A stretch of DNA of 64,000 bases from assembly GCA_037043455.1 (NCBI GenBank), contig JAWPHD010011471.1:1-64000 (forward strand), read 5' to 3'. A program made the translations under genes and the position numbers. This DNA comes from Cyrtodaria siliqua. Its lineage: Eukaryota > Mollusca > Bivalvia > Adapedonta > Hiatellidae. Positions 20,181 through 31,576 of this stretch are shown here, piece by piece; position 1 is the first letter of the stretch, and every line of letters starts with the position of its first letter. A model generated the notes under the pieces. It was not told the DNA's origin. It saw nothing but the letters and a program-made list of their open reading frames with translations, and did not search any database.

Positions 20181-21640
20181 GAACCATTGTTTATAGACAA
20201 ATTGTTGGTATCCCTATGGGTACGAACTGTGCACCACTTGTCGCAGATTTGTTTTTATTTTGCTATGAAAGAGATTTCATGTTGAGTCTTTCACCAGATA
20301 CCCAGACAGGTGTTATTGAAGCCTTTAATGACACCTCTCGGTATGTGGATGACATATTGAACATTGACAATCCTTTCTTTCCATCTATGGTTAATACTAT
20401 TTATCCTAAAGAACTTCAGCTTAACAAAGCTAATATATCTGATAATAAAGATTATTTTCTTGATTTAGATCTCTCGATTGAAAATGGTGAAATAATTAGC
20501 AAAGTCTATGACAAGAGAGAGATGATTTTAATTTAGACATTGTTAATTACCCCCACTTGGATGAGGATGTTCCCCGAGCAACTTCTTATGTGGTGTATGC
20601 GTCTCAACTTATTCGTTTTTCAAGAGCTTGTACTCGAGTTGAGGACTTTAATATCCGTAATCTTTGTATAACTAAAAAGCTACTCAATCAGGGTTACCGT
20701 TACCATAAACTTCGTAAAACCTTTGCAAAATTTTATTATCGTAACCCTGATCTTCTTTCCAAATACAAAAGTAATTTAAGGACTCTTCTGCGACAAGGAC
20801 TATCACAACCTGACTTCTATGGTGATGTGATTTATAAACTTCGTAAGATTCTTGGTCATGATCACTTTCATACTATCTTTGGTAAACTTGTTAAAAAGTT
20901 TATCAAAAGAGGTTATGACCCTATCATTTTGCAACGTACTGCATGCTTGGTGGTGGACCCTTTTACAGTTCGCCACTATGCTTTCCTCTTTAATTGTACG
21001 ATGACCGGACAGGTTGTGGACCCAATGATGACGCCTACCTAAAGCCCATTGGGACGGTGGCGTTTGATGTTTGTCTATGATCTTTCTTGTCGTGCCCTTA
21101 ATGGTTTATTCCCTTGTTGCTCTGGCTTCTGCCAAGTCATTGAGTACCTTCATTGTGGGTTTCTAGGCTATTGTTTTTTTTGTATTATATTTACACGAGC
21201 ATATTTGTGTTTTACTTGTATTGCCTATTGATGCTGCCTTGTTGGTTAGAGATTAGATCATGGCGGGGATTTCTTTATTTACACTGTCCTGTTTTAATGG
21301 GATGACAGTAGGGTAAGTGTGAGGTTTGGTGCACCATAGAAACGGTTTAAATCCCCAGTTTCCTTCTTTGCCTCTGACCGTTCCAAGGTGGTAGCCCTAT
21401 TGTCAACCCTTTTGTGTTTGTGATGTCGTTTGCATTTATTTTTACTTCTGCCTTCTTGTTTGTCTGTTTGGATGTTTGTTTCTGTGTTTTGTGGTTGACT
21501 GTCCTCCTTGAATGCTACTTTCCCTGTCCGGTCTTTTTATATTTCTTGTAACTGTCGACCTTGTGCGCAAAACCAAAAGTACCAAACGATAGTCCGCCGG
21601 TAACCCTACAACGCCTACTAGGTGTAGACCCATTTCTTAT
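20180..21640 (+). mobile_element. Reverse-transcriptase element, best copy in the window (R5)
   Basis: The longest copy of the most frequent retroelement here. It holds the C-terminal half of an RT ORF (20,190-21,039, one frame change) and about 600 bp of tail shared with copies at 1, 11.6, 16.2, 27.7 and 57 kb. The protein style (IPMGTNCAPLVADLFLF, SRYVDDIL, YDKRE, a long basic C-terminus) is that of an RT family repeatedly found in cnidarian, lancelet and mollusc genomes. It may belong to Penelope-like elements, but no GIY-YIG endonuclease is visible, and the clade is left open. The 5' half is missing. Confidence 0.75.
20190..21042 (+). pseudogene. Reverse transcriptase, C-terminal half, one frameshift
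   Basis: Frame 1 (from about 20,190) reads QIVGIPMGTNCAPLVAD (RT motif B region), FNDTSRYVDDILNID (motif C with the YVDD catalytic box) and FLDLDLSIENGEI (motif D/E). A frame change near 20,522, at the point where YDKR is followed by DDF-type residues in the family, leads to the second frame: SQLIRFSRACTRVEDF, LLNQGYRYHKLRKTF, YGDVIYKLRKILGHD and TACLVVDPFTV, stopping at 21,040. Upstream RT fingers with motif A are absent. One frameshift and few stops suggest a fairly young copy. Confidence 0.8.
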
Positions 21641-21645
21641 ATATA

Positions 21646-22293
21646 TAGAGTAGTGATCTTTAGTCGGACCAGATATTGAGTCGGACGATTTTTCCCGATT
21701 TGGTACTGTTTTTAAGTTGCCACAAACGCATATGAACTGCAAACAATAGCAACAGGGAACCAGTTTGATGTTCATTGTAACCACTGGAACCCAGCAAGAG
21801 CTTGATATACAATATTGCTTGTTTCCTGTATGATTTTAAAGGTGGTATATGAAAACCTGTTTTTCCTTGATATAGAGTCGGACAGTGTGTCCAACTTACA
21901 ATCGAATCGAATGAGCTCGTATACCGTCATGTAGTTTCATCAAGTGTCACATGTTTGATGAAATTAACATACAAATTAAAAGAAAACAGAATGATCATCC
22001 GTTTGTACCATCAAATAAAGTCATCAAATTGACTCGTTCTTCTATATTCTCACAAAAACACAGTGTCCGACGCATGATCAAAATAGTTCGACCCCAGATC
22101 ATTCATGGGGTAGGGTACTATTTTGCCTTAAAACATGCTGTTTCTACATGTAAAACACATGTAAACAAGTAGGATACTCACAAGAGATACTGCCATATTG
22201 ATTTAAACAGAAACCAGACTGAATTTTGATGTGATGTTGTATATCTGTGTCGTTATTTACAAAAGTTGTCCGACTTTCGATCACTTTACCCTA
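21646..22293. mobile_element. Non-autonomous terminal-inverted-repeat element, about 648 bp
   Basis: The left end TAGAGTAGTGATC..TAGTCGGAC matches the right end read in reverse complement, TAGGGTAAAGTGATC..AAGTCGGAC. TA stands at both edges, as in Tc1/mariner-type insertions, but this assignment is tentative. GTCGGAC also occurs internally (about 21,690 and 21,880). No transposase is readable; the 73-codon frame at 21,951 has no known motif. The element sits directly behind the 3' end of RT copy R5. Confidence 0.55.
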
Positions 22294-23235
22294 TTATGAC
22301 TGGTTTTAAAATGAATTTAAATAAACAGCTAGATTCACTGTAAAAAATAAACCTCCCATACTGGTTGAAGTGCCACAAGACTAAATGAAAAAGATGCGCT
22401 TGACATTTTCATTTAATACAATTTCGTGATTATCTGAAAATAATTTTCTGTTTTAGAATTATGAGTACCGATTGTCTCAATATTTCTGAAAATACATTTT
22501 GGAAACAATGTTTTTTTTATTGGTAATAAAACTGATATAAAAGTAACGTTTTCATAATTGCAGAGCTTCACTGACTTAACTGGAATAAATGTGTCAAGCA
22601 CATATCGTGTTGTCAGACCATGTATATACAGTTTTAATTCAATATCTTCAAAGCTGTAATAAAATTAAATTAGTTTTCTCCTTAAGATTGCATATGCTGA
22701 ATATAGTAATTCTGACAAAGTGCAAGGCAAATAACTCTTCACGGAATTCAGTGAGTCACTCCAAAATTGTGTCACGCACATTTACACATCATGTTGATCA
22801 TGAACACAAACGTGCAATACAATATCTCGAAAAGTGTAGAAGTAGTTAGCTCCACAAGAAGCAACAGACCGATAGCACACCGCAGTGACTCCTATAAACC
22901 CATTCTCAAACCTCATTTGCAAGGGTATAAAGATAAAGATGTATAAAATGTGATGTAGCCTTTTGATCTATACTAGCATTGCCCTCGGCATATTTAAATC
23001 GCAACATTGCTCTCAAAGTTGCCACTGCCACTGGCTTTGAATAAGGCTCGTGCACATGCTCAAATTTCAGGTTGACGGAGCAGGCTCAATACCTGATGAG
23101 TCTCTAGACCTAATAAACATGAACATTAATGAAATCATTAAAGTAAAATGTGTTTCTGGCATAATAATGGATTGAAAGTTATAAATATTTTGAATATGAC
23201 TATGCAGGTATAATTTTCAAATATAGCAAAATGAT
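22294..23235. other. AT-rich DNA, nothing recognised
   Basis: No exon, transposon end or array could be supported in this stretch. Confidence 0.4.
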
Positions 23236-23420
23236 ATATACGGTCCTATAGAAACCACAGCGTCCGAACGCAATGGCATCGTAGGTCCGCACTGTACTGC
23301 AAACAAGGACTTGAAACTACAACGAAAGAGACAAAAAACAACAGAAAGGGTGGTGAAGACAGGGTTACCGACTTGGAACGGTCAGTAGGCAAAAAGGCCT
23401 GCTGGTTATCTTGAATCAAT
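23236..23420 (-). mobile_element. Retroelement-tail variant (R8)
   Basis: The reverse complement matches the first 90 bases of the window (GTACAGTGCGGACCTACGAT, GACGCTGTGGTTTCTATAGG) and then shows the ACCGTTCCAAG block that also lies in the tail of the RT element. It links the window-start copy to a second, related family. Confidence 0.6.
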
Positions 23421-23774
23421 TTTAAATGCGCACAATCCTCGCTATTATCCTGTCTTCAGCGCCCAAACAGACAAGACATTTATTATATACTTCCCAGTGA
23501 AAGAGTGGACTGTATGGTTAAAATAAACCTTATATTATCATTGTTTATATTTTCACGGAAAAATGGAACTACTTTTTTCTACATTTGCTTATAACAGTCA
23601 TAATTCGTGTCAACGTTTAGAACTATATTCTATGCGCACTAAATATATGTAAATCAACACATGCGCTGGCATCACTATATTTATCTGCCGGAACTGTCGG
23701 AACGAAACGTATTATCTGTTTGAAACAGTTTGGTAATGTTGCATGATAAAAAGTACATACTAAATAGAATATGT

Positions 23775-23944
23775 GTTGGTTTGTCGTGAATATAGGATTT
23801 ATTTTCATCTCGAAGTGAGAAAACTTATATTTTCACTCGTTCTAAAGCACTCGTGAAAATATGTTTTCATTTAAAATCACTCCTGAAAATATAAGTTTTC
23901 TCACTTCTCGATGAAAATAAATCATATATTCACTCCAAACCAAC
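23775..23944. mobile_element. 170 bp foldback element
   Basis: An almost complete inverted repeat. The left arm GTTGGTTTGTCGTGAATATA ... AAGTGAGAAAACTTATATTT pairs with the right arm of the same sequence in reverse complement (about 65 bp per arm, few mismatches) around a centre near 23,860. No coding capacity; a MITE-type foldback. Confidence 0.8.
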
Positions 23945-25950
23945 AACTATCCTCTATATCTTGGTTGCAGGGCTTTACCTTTTGGGTCTTTGTTTAAAGG
24001 TAATAAAAAAAAATCCGCGGATTTAATCGTCTACTAAAAGCCCTTTGAAAGCTTTATTGCAAAACCCGACTCTAAACAGTTTAAAACAATTGACAATAAT
24101 TTAATTAAAACATAATCATCATCATATAACAAGAGTCAGTCATAAATGTTTTTGCTAGTGTGCTATTAATGACTCGATGCCATTCTCACTGAACTTCTTT
24201 TAACAGGAACATGTTGCTGCTTGTAAATGATAATGTTCATAAAAAACTTGAATGTAAAATTTGAATGTTAATTAATAAAGTGTATAAAGCAGGTCAAGGT
24301 CATTTGTATTGACCTGTTTGGTTAGGACAATATTGCTGTCATATAGATGTATGTATGTATGAAGTTTCAAAACTGTATTGCTTTTAGTACCTGAGAAATT
24401 GACTTAATGGCATCATCCCAGAAATATAGCTCACGGTCATATATAACCCATGCACTTCCCAAGACACAACTCAACCATGTCAATTTTTTAAACCGAAGAT
24501 ATAGGTTATAGATATTACCAAAGTTTGAAAGATCTGTTAAGTGAAGTTTGAAAATATATAGTGTTCCTGAGGAAATGATCTAAAGGTATGAATGACCAAG
24601 TTATCTGCCGTTTGCTTCGTGAGTGAAGGTCACAACAACGATTTTGCCAACTGGTGTATCGTTTTGAAAAGGCAAAAGTGGGATAGAATTAACTATATAA
24701 CAAAAAGGTTATAGCAAAAACCTTCAAAGTTCATGATCTTGAGAGTAGGCATTTTGATGCTGGTCAACACACCAACTCATGGTGGTGAACATATCTGTAA
24801 AATTAATATTATTAGAATCCAACGATAAATAAAGAATCTATAGACAGGACACCATGATGTTACTGGCAGCGCGGACCGAGAACCATGATGAATCGCGACC
24901 ATTTGAGATTTGATATTACTGAAATTATACTGTCATGTTATTTTGTTTTAATTAAATAATACATTTTGTTTCGTCTGTTTTATAATTATCACACATCCTT
25001 CACCGGTCTCTCAGGTTTACTCATTTAAGCATGGTCATTTGTATTAGATTGGTTGTAGTTGTCGGATGTCGTAATAAGAATGCATCCGATGAGTATAGCC
25101 AACCTATGACTATTTATGAGTAGACTTAAAAAAAAATTGTTGTCTCTGTAAGGTTTGAAATATCCATCTTGTTAAGGTTCCATGAATGTAATATCCTGAC
25201 ACAATTATGGCATTTAGCGAGGGTGATGAATATAGAGGGACCCCGCAGTATATTAAAAGTTCGATAAAGAAATATTGAGAAATGAAGTTACAGCCAACGA
25301 TAAGTTTTCGTGAAGCAAAAGGAGTATTTAACCTATATAATGACCTTCAGTGTGACCTTGATCTTTACATTTAGTATGGTCATGTTGAAGTGGTCATGGT
25401 GAGTATATAATAAAAGTCTGATGAAGAAATATCGAGAAATAAAAAGGTTATAGGCAACGTTATGTTTTCAGGACGGACGATCCGTATGTATCGCCTTTTT
25501 CGCGAAAAAATGTGATCATCTATTACTTGCATCATTTACAACATTTGCTTCTATGACAGTAGTGGGGGCTGATGGGGATATCAGTAGATCCTATGAAAAA
25601 ATTAATACAATATTAAAAGTTGTAATTATGTATTCTTAAAGTAGCAATATTGTCAAAAATCAAAAATAAAACTGATACTTAAATGTTTCCATAGAAACTA
25701 ATGTAATGTAATTAATTAAAATAATGCCATGTAGCCATGAATTTGATACCAATGTATACCAATGCGTTTTAATTACTTTTTAATTGTGTGATTGCAACAA
25801 CTTTACCTATGCTTCGAATGGACGAGCTAGCTGAAAACAGTGTAAAATAATTATTTTTAAATGCTATTGTGGCTTAACTACACATATATAACTGTAGAAT
25901 TGTACAATAAATTAAGTCAGATTAATATGGTTAAATTATATAGCATTCAA
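23945..25950. other. AT-rich DNA with bivalve-type dispersed repeat pieces
   Basis: Around 24,330-24,780 and 25,250-25,480 the sequence has the wording of common bivalve repeats (AGGTCACAACAACGATTTTG; GAAGAAATATCGAGAAAT occurs near 25,270 in variant form and near 25,425). No gene seen. The 3' exons of the minus-strand gene at 26.8-33.1 kb were looked for here and not found. Confidence 0.35.
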
Positions 25951-25959
25951 ATTTAACAA

Positions 25960-26400
25960 GAGGACCGCCTGCGGGTGCCAACGCTCATATGTTGCTTGTC
26001 TGAGGATAAATGAGCCAACTTTAAATAAACATCGAAGGTTGACATGGAAGATTGGGATCGCCAAATGTGTAGGTACGGTACTGATGTGTAGAGACTGTTA
26101 CCTAATGTCACCAAGGTCATGGTCAAGGTCAAGGTCATGGTGATAAACAAAGGTGTAAACACGTTTAAAAGCAATACTTCTGATACTATAATATAAAAGT
26201 GGACTGAAATACCATACTAACTAAGTTGACAAAGGGGCATAAATATGCATGTTAGAGTTACGGCACTTACCCTGGTAGTTCCACTTATGATGATAAACAA
26301 GTGTGTGAAGTTTCAAAGCAATAGGTCTTATACTTTAGAAGTTATGGGCCAAGATTAAAGTTTTGAGACAACAATGACGCCGACCTCTATCAAGCTATTT
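25960..26400. repeat. Dispersed repeat with AAGGTCA motifs
   Basis: Contains AAGGTCATGGTCAAGGTCAA, and the phrase GATAAACAANNGTGTNAA with GCAATA occurs twice (about 26,142 and 26,293). This is the wording of a repeat class often seen in bivalve DNA. It lies in, or 3' of, the host gene that starts at 33.1 kb. Confidence 0.45.
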
Positions 26401-26847
26401 CAAAACAGCCGAGCTAATAATAAATTATTACTTATAAAGCATTTATATATATAACTCTCCTTAATATTATAATTAACTAACATAATGAACAGCAATTGTT
26501 CCTGCGCTATTACTGGGTTGTGGTGGGTGTATCAGTAGATCCTATTGAAAAACAGACAATGAAACCTATATAAAATCCTCTAAACGCTAGTGTTTTAGTA
26601 ATTGATATAAAAGATGTAGGCCTGGTGTTTTTTTTAAGTTATGAGAAATAACGAATATATACATACATTGTGGCCTGCTTATTTGTTGATAGACAACATC
26701 ATATACAAAGAAACAGCATCCAAGTAACTTCTCCAATAAAATTGCGAGGTATCAGTTGGGACACAAACGTAAAACTGTAAAGACAGGTCTTCAGAGAAGT
26801 TGGCCAACGAGAGGACATACGTTATAATGTTCACACTAAATACATAC

Positions 26848-26934
26848 CAGCGGAGTACCAGCAGGAACAAATTCGCAAGAAGCCTGTTCAGCTATGGCAT
26901 CCACTTCATCTTCATCATTAGAGTAGCAGTTAGT
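26848..26934 (-). CDS. Exon 6 (of those seen) of the acidic-linker gene; duplicate of the exon at 30,827
   Basis: 87 bp, phase 0 at both ends. The acceptor is the CAG before ACTAACTGC and the donor is CTG followed by GTATGT. It encodes 29 residues with DEDEVDAIAEQ in the middle and ending FVPAGTPL: strongly acidic, then Pro/Thr. The end matches the exon at 30,827-30,889 (IPASTPL), and the adjoining intron sequences match too (TATAATGTTC, ACTAAATACA, AGCATAC), so the two exons arose by duplication. No later exon was found at lower coordinates in this window, so the 3' end of the gene is unknown. Confidence 0.6.
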
Positions 26935-27529
26935 CTGGAAATATAAGCATACTTCATGTTTTCTTTTAAATCCTCATAACTGGCGACTGTTTTGTATACG
27001 TGTTACAAAATGCATGTTTGTATGCGGGTTCGGTTGATGGTGTTATGTAAAGGCTAAATTACCTGTTTAACTTTTATGACTACCTTATCATATACTATAT
27101 AATCCCTGGGTCACTTTTTTACCCATGGGACTTCTTTGATTGGTTTTGGTTGCAGCACATTTTAGGTTATGTATGACTGACAGTTTTTTGAGGAGGCAGA
27201 CCTTATTTTTGGGTAGAATAATAGCCATTCGCAAGAATCTATACTTTCTCACTGAAAAGTCTAGCTCCGATTGTGATTCAAACTCATAACGGTGAGAGTC
27301 GATATGGTGTCTTGACCAAAAAACTGTATTTGAACAAATTTGATCGCAATACTATCTAAAAATAAATATACCATTTAAATACTATTATAAACCATTCTCT
27401 AATATTAACCTCAATGAATATTAGGTGAAATAAATATATAAATCAAAGTTGTCTTACTCGACTCCTATTTCTGTTGTTATTTCTCGACAACGTAAGTGTT
27501 CTTCTGCCTCTCTGCAAATGAAGAAAGAC

Positions 27530-27740
27530 GGCAGCTTGTGTTAGTGCGCAGAGGATATTGTTTAACGTCCCATCAACATATTATAGGTTACATAGAGCTT
27601 CCCCAGAGAGAGGGAAAGGAAACATTGGATTCCCACCTACTCTTTAATACTTATATTCATGTAGTTCTTTTACAATTGGTGGATATGCGGGACATCGGGT
27701 TACGTCCACCTACAACAAGAGTCGAAGGATTTCCGTCATG
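27530..27740. repeat. SINE-tail-like repeat
   Basis: TTTAACGTCCCATCAACA followed by ATAGGTTACATAGAG resembles the tail region (TTTTACG.CGCACCAACAC) of the tRNA-derived SINEs at 44.4 and 45.5 kb. It lies in the intron between exons at 28,113 and 26,934. Copy borders are unclear. Confidence 0.35.
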
Positions 27741-27805
27741 AACTATTCCCTAACCATCAAGACAGCATTAATAGGCAATATACGTAAAACATAAATATGC
27801 CCCTG
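27740..27805 (-). mobile_element. RT element tail fragment (R6)
   Basis: CCCTAACCATCAAGACAGCA, GGCAATATACGTAAAACA and AAATATGCCCCTG match, in order, the reverse-complemented tail of the copy at 57.3 kb. Only about 65 bp remain. Confidence 0.5.
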
Positions 27806-28112
27806 TATTTATAAATACAAAAATTGCCGAAAAGATAAGGTAACAGAATGTGTTATTAAATGAGTTTCTTTGAGATAAAAGATAAATGAATTAGAAATAA
27901 TAGTATACCCCACGTATGTCTCTTGCCAAAACGAAATAAAGGTTACATTGCGAGATATTTTAGGTAAACATCCATCATTCTGTTGTACTGACCATTTGTT
28001 TTACTCTTATTATTCTTAGCACAATGACCAGTTACACTTAACTAAGTTTCTGCAAATCAGCATTTCATACAGAAGAATTGAATTTTAATAATAAAACATA
28101 ATGCAGACTTAC

Positions 28113-28166
28113 ACTTGTGGGAGTTTGATTTGCAGTTGTGTCCATAACGATAACGTCGTCAGCTTC
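28113..28166 (-). CDS. Exon 5 of the acidic-linker gene
   Basis: 54 bp, phase 0 at both ends. The acceptor tract CTTCAATTTCAG precedes GAAGCTGACG; the donor is AGT followed by GTAAGT. Encodes EADDVIVMDTTANQTPTS: acidic start, Thr/Pro end. The small size alone would not be convincing, but both splice sites are strong, the frame is open and the phase agrees with the neighbouring exons. Confidence 0.6.
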
Positions 28167-28439
28167 CTGAAATTGAAGTAAGTGAAAAAAGAGGTAAAAC
28201 AATAGTAACTGAGTTACCAATGTCACCGGCCTAGGACTTTTCCTTTGTTTTGGAGTATAAAAAGAGATAGTTTTAAAAGTAGGCAGGTTATTCATAGTTC
28301 TTCCTTTTGTAGTTACATTGGGACTGCTAAAACTTTGAATCTTTTCACCTTAGATGTGCATCTGCAACAAGCACCTGATTTTTGCAAATGAAAAAACTTC
28401 TGATTGTGGTGTGAATATTCCACGAAATACTTTTAGTGC

Positions 28440-28870
28440 TTTTATCGTTATGGCTTAGACATGAATTTCACTCATTTAACTTTGGCCTCCATATATGACC
28501 TTGACCTCTAAGATACACACACTTTTGTTGCACACAACACACCTTCTCATTGTGGTTTATATTTGCATGAATATCCCTTCTGTACCTTAATTTATGGCCA
28601 ATACATGAATTTGACTCATTTGACCTCAGTGTGATTTTGACTTTTGAGCTACGTGTATGCATATACGTGCCATACTCTTGCAGGCAAAACACCTACTCAT
28701 TGTGGTTACAATTTGTGTTAAGTTTCGTGGTATTCATTCACTACTTTCGATGTGTTGGCATTGAACTTTCAATTGCACTATCTGTGTTTCACTCATACAA
28801 AAAGGCGAATGGACGGACAGACAGCCAGTGCTATTACTATTCGCCTACTTTTGCGGGCATAAAAATATGA
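28440..28870 (+). repeat. Dispersed repeat, two degenerate units
   Basis: The phrases CATGAATTTGACTCATTTGA and its variant CATGAATTTCACTCATTTAA, with CTCATTGTGGTT, occur twice about 140 bp apart, ending in ATGGACGGACAGACAG. This is the wording of an intronic repeat class of bivalves. ORFs at 28,468 and 28,631 follow it and are not genes. Confidence 0.55.
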
Positions 28871-29265
28871 TATCTGTAGGGTTATTGTTCGTATAAAATA
28901 AATCATCATGAGAGGAAATGCTTCATGCAAATAAGATCACTAGGTCTGACGTATGCAGAGAAAAATATTTCTCTGATGGCTCACCATAGGCGAGAGGTAA
29001 CATAAGCGTGGTATCTGACTTTAATAGGTCATAATTTTATTATAAAGCAATGGTGCAGCTTCTATGGTGCAATTCTTATTATACGATTTAATCAGAATTT
29101 CGCTTTCTATTTACCTCTGCACAATAATTTTAAGAATTGTATTTCAGTTAAGGTTGCTAACCACACTTTGTATTCTTTTTAAAGAAAACAACTTGTCATA
29201 TTTTCCAGAAAATAAATTTGCTATAAGCAGAAAGGTGCATCAAAATTGATTAAACACATACTTAC

Positions 29266-29334
29266 ATCTATGACTGGAGTAGAATCTGAAGTACCAGGCA
29301 CTGCGAAAGATGTCTCATCACCGGTATTGGATAC
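29266..29334 (-). CDS. Exon 4 of the acidic-linker gene
   Basis: 69 bp, phase 0 at both ends. The acceptor is TTTTTTAG before GTATCCAAT and the donor is GAT followed by GTAAGTATG. Encodes 23 residues beginning VSNTGDETSFAVPGT and ending STPVID. Composition fits a disordered linker (Ser, Thr, Pro, Asp). It shares the Thr-Pro ending of the other linker exons, which suggests an old duplication series, though this copy is too diverged to prove it. Confidence 0.6.
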
Positions 29335-29854
29335 CTAAAAAATGTGTGTATAGAGATTTCTGAAACCTGTGCCTGTCATATTTTCATATACTAAAAACGG
29401 ATCTCTTGTACCCAGTCGTTACCTGGTGTAGCCCTTTGTAACCAAGTATCCATTTCAGTTTTTTTACTAAAATCAATCAATTAGAGGCAGTCCGTACCCT
29501 GACTGCAAACAAAACTGTACTGTGAGAAAAAGTGTGTAACTGTTGTACCTGGATACAAAAAAAAAAGAACTGTGTGGAAACATTTGTAGTTTTAGGCATT
29601 ATATGGTTTATTTAATTCTGCCATCCGGCTTTGGAGACACTAGCATGCAAAAATAATTCAAAATCCAAAGGCTCTTAACTTTTCCAAGTTATGAAACCTG
29701 TATGTAAAGTTGTAAATAATTTAATTTTTTATTGAAACGTGTAGAGTTTTAAGTTGTTGTGTTTGCAGCCTTGATAACATTCTAGTGTAGTAAGTCTTTG
29801 AATGGAACAGCAATGCCTAGAATGAAGTGGTCTTTGAAGTACACAGGCGTTATT

Positions 29855-30535
29855 ATAACAAACGGTTATTGAGAAAAAGCCCAGACAAGAATTTTCTACG
29901 AACGGACAAGCCGATTCTAGTATACTCGCCTGCAAACTTCGGGTTGCGGGGAATATAATTATAACATAAGTTTTTAGAGAAATAGCCCAGACAATAATTT
30001 TCTATTTGCATACCAAGTATGAAATGCAATAAAAAAAACAAAGGGCCATAACTCAGTTGAAAATTATTGAACCGCAACATCATGACAATATGCACATCTC
30101 CACTGATACTTCCTAGCTAGTTTCTCTAAATTCTACCAAGGGGTTTTAGAAAAATAGTCCTGCAAGAATTTTGCATTATATATATATATTAGAAATACAA
30201 AGGGCCATAACTCAGTAGAAAATAATCAAACCGCATGATAGTATGCGCATCTGCATTTGATATTGATACTTCATAGCAAGATTCGCGAAATTCTAACAAG
30301 GATTTTTAGAGGAATATCCTGAACAAGAATTGTGTATTTATATATTTATAAAAAAACATTTAAAGGGTTATAACTCAGTGAAAAATTATCGGACTGGAAC
30401 GCCATGATTGTATGCGCATCTCCACTTGATACTGATACTTTCTACTAAGTTTCGAGAAATTCTAAGAAGGAGTTATTGAGTAATAGCCTGTAAAAGAATT
30501 GCGTCTACGGACAGACGGGCAAGCCGCTTCCAATA
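29855..30535 (+). repeat. About 160 bp tandem repeat, three to four units
   Basis: GGGCCATAACTCAGT recurs near 30,044 and 30,203 and, as GGGTTATAACTCAGT, near 30,366, each followed by GAAAATNATNGAACCGCA-like sequence and CATCTNCACTTGATACT. A diverged unit precedes them. The repeat lies within the intron between exons 4 and 3 of the acidic-linker gene. Confidence 0.75.
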
Positions 30536-30630
30536 TACCCCACCCCACTGCAAACTTCATTCTGTGAGGGTACAGTTACGAATCAACAGTTTTGACTGTT
30601 GACCGGCTTGGTATAAATCATGTTATAAAA

Positions 30631-30801
30631 CAGTTATTGAATGATATTGCTGGTCAATAGTAAAACTATTTGCCCTCGGTGCATGTAAGGGTCATGTGAA
30701 CTATTGACCTCGGCCTTCGGCCTTGGGCAATAGTTCACATGATTCTTCCATGCACATCAGGCAATAGTTACACTATTGACCGACAAGTCATTCAATAACT
30801 G
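30631..30801. mobile_element. 171 bp foldback element
   Basis: The left arm CAGTTATTGAATGA ... GTCATGTGAACTATTG pairs with the right arm CAATAGTTCACATGA ... TCATTCAATAACTG around the centre CGGCCTTCGGCCT near 30,716. Arms are about 80 bp. The right edge is only 26 bp from the donor of the exon at 30,827, so the hairpin sits at the start of the intron. Confidence 0.8.
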
Positions 30802-30826
30802 TATAATGTTCTCACTAAATACAAAC

Positions 30827-30889
30827 CAGCGGAGTACTAGCAGGAATATACACCTCTTCAGCGATATCTGGCAGCTCATCTACGTCAAA
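30827..30889 (-). CDS. Exon 3 of the acidic-linker gene; duplicate partner of exon 6
   Basis: 63 bp, phase 0 at both ends. The acceptor is GCTTTCACTTCAG and the donor is CTG followed by GTTTGT. Encodes 21 residues: FDVDELPDIAEEVYIPASTPL is 21, given here as FDVDELPDIAEEV then YIPASTPL. It follows directly, in phase, on the exon at 31,577. The DNA and both flanks resemble exon 6 (26,848). The donor GTTTGT is weaker than those of the other exons. Confidence 0.6.
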
Positions 30890-31576
30890 CTGAAGTGAAA
30901 GCATACCATGTGTTTTCCTTGTAATTGGTGTAAATTGTTTTGCAAGCATGTAACTTTTCTTTTTGTAATTGTGCAAAAATATTTTCCTTCGCCATCATCT
31001 TCACATCATGCGAATTTAAACGCAAGATTTTGGTCCCTATTTATATACGGTGTTAAATATATACATAAGCAAATCAAAGGGTCGCGACCCATGTAACAAT
31101 AATGAAATCAGAAGTCTTTTTCTTGGCTTACATCTTCAAATCATACTTCCGCAGCATGAAACATATTAAAACAATCTGCCTTAAAGAAGAGTTATTACAA
31201 AATATTAGGATGAATGCCAAACAGACAGACAGACAAGCTCAAACCAGCATGACCCCCTTCAACTTTCTTTCTTTGGGGCGGGGGTGGGAGCATTAAATAA
31301 TTCGGAACACTACATGTTATAAGTAATTTTGGTAGAAGCTCAAAATCAATACCACTTACTAGATTTGGACAAGACAAGAAGTCGCCACAAATTTTAATTT
31401 TACAGATCTATTTTGTATCTGTTGTGTCCATAAAGGGTATGCTGATATTTACTGTGTAAAGCAATATTCCTGTGATGTTTCACGAATGTTCATCCAGTAA
31501 TCGTAGAGGTATAGGTGGCATGACAAATAGTTTCAGGACAGACAGCCGATAAACCAGAGTTAAAATAAGAACTAAC

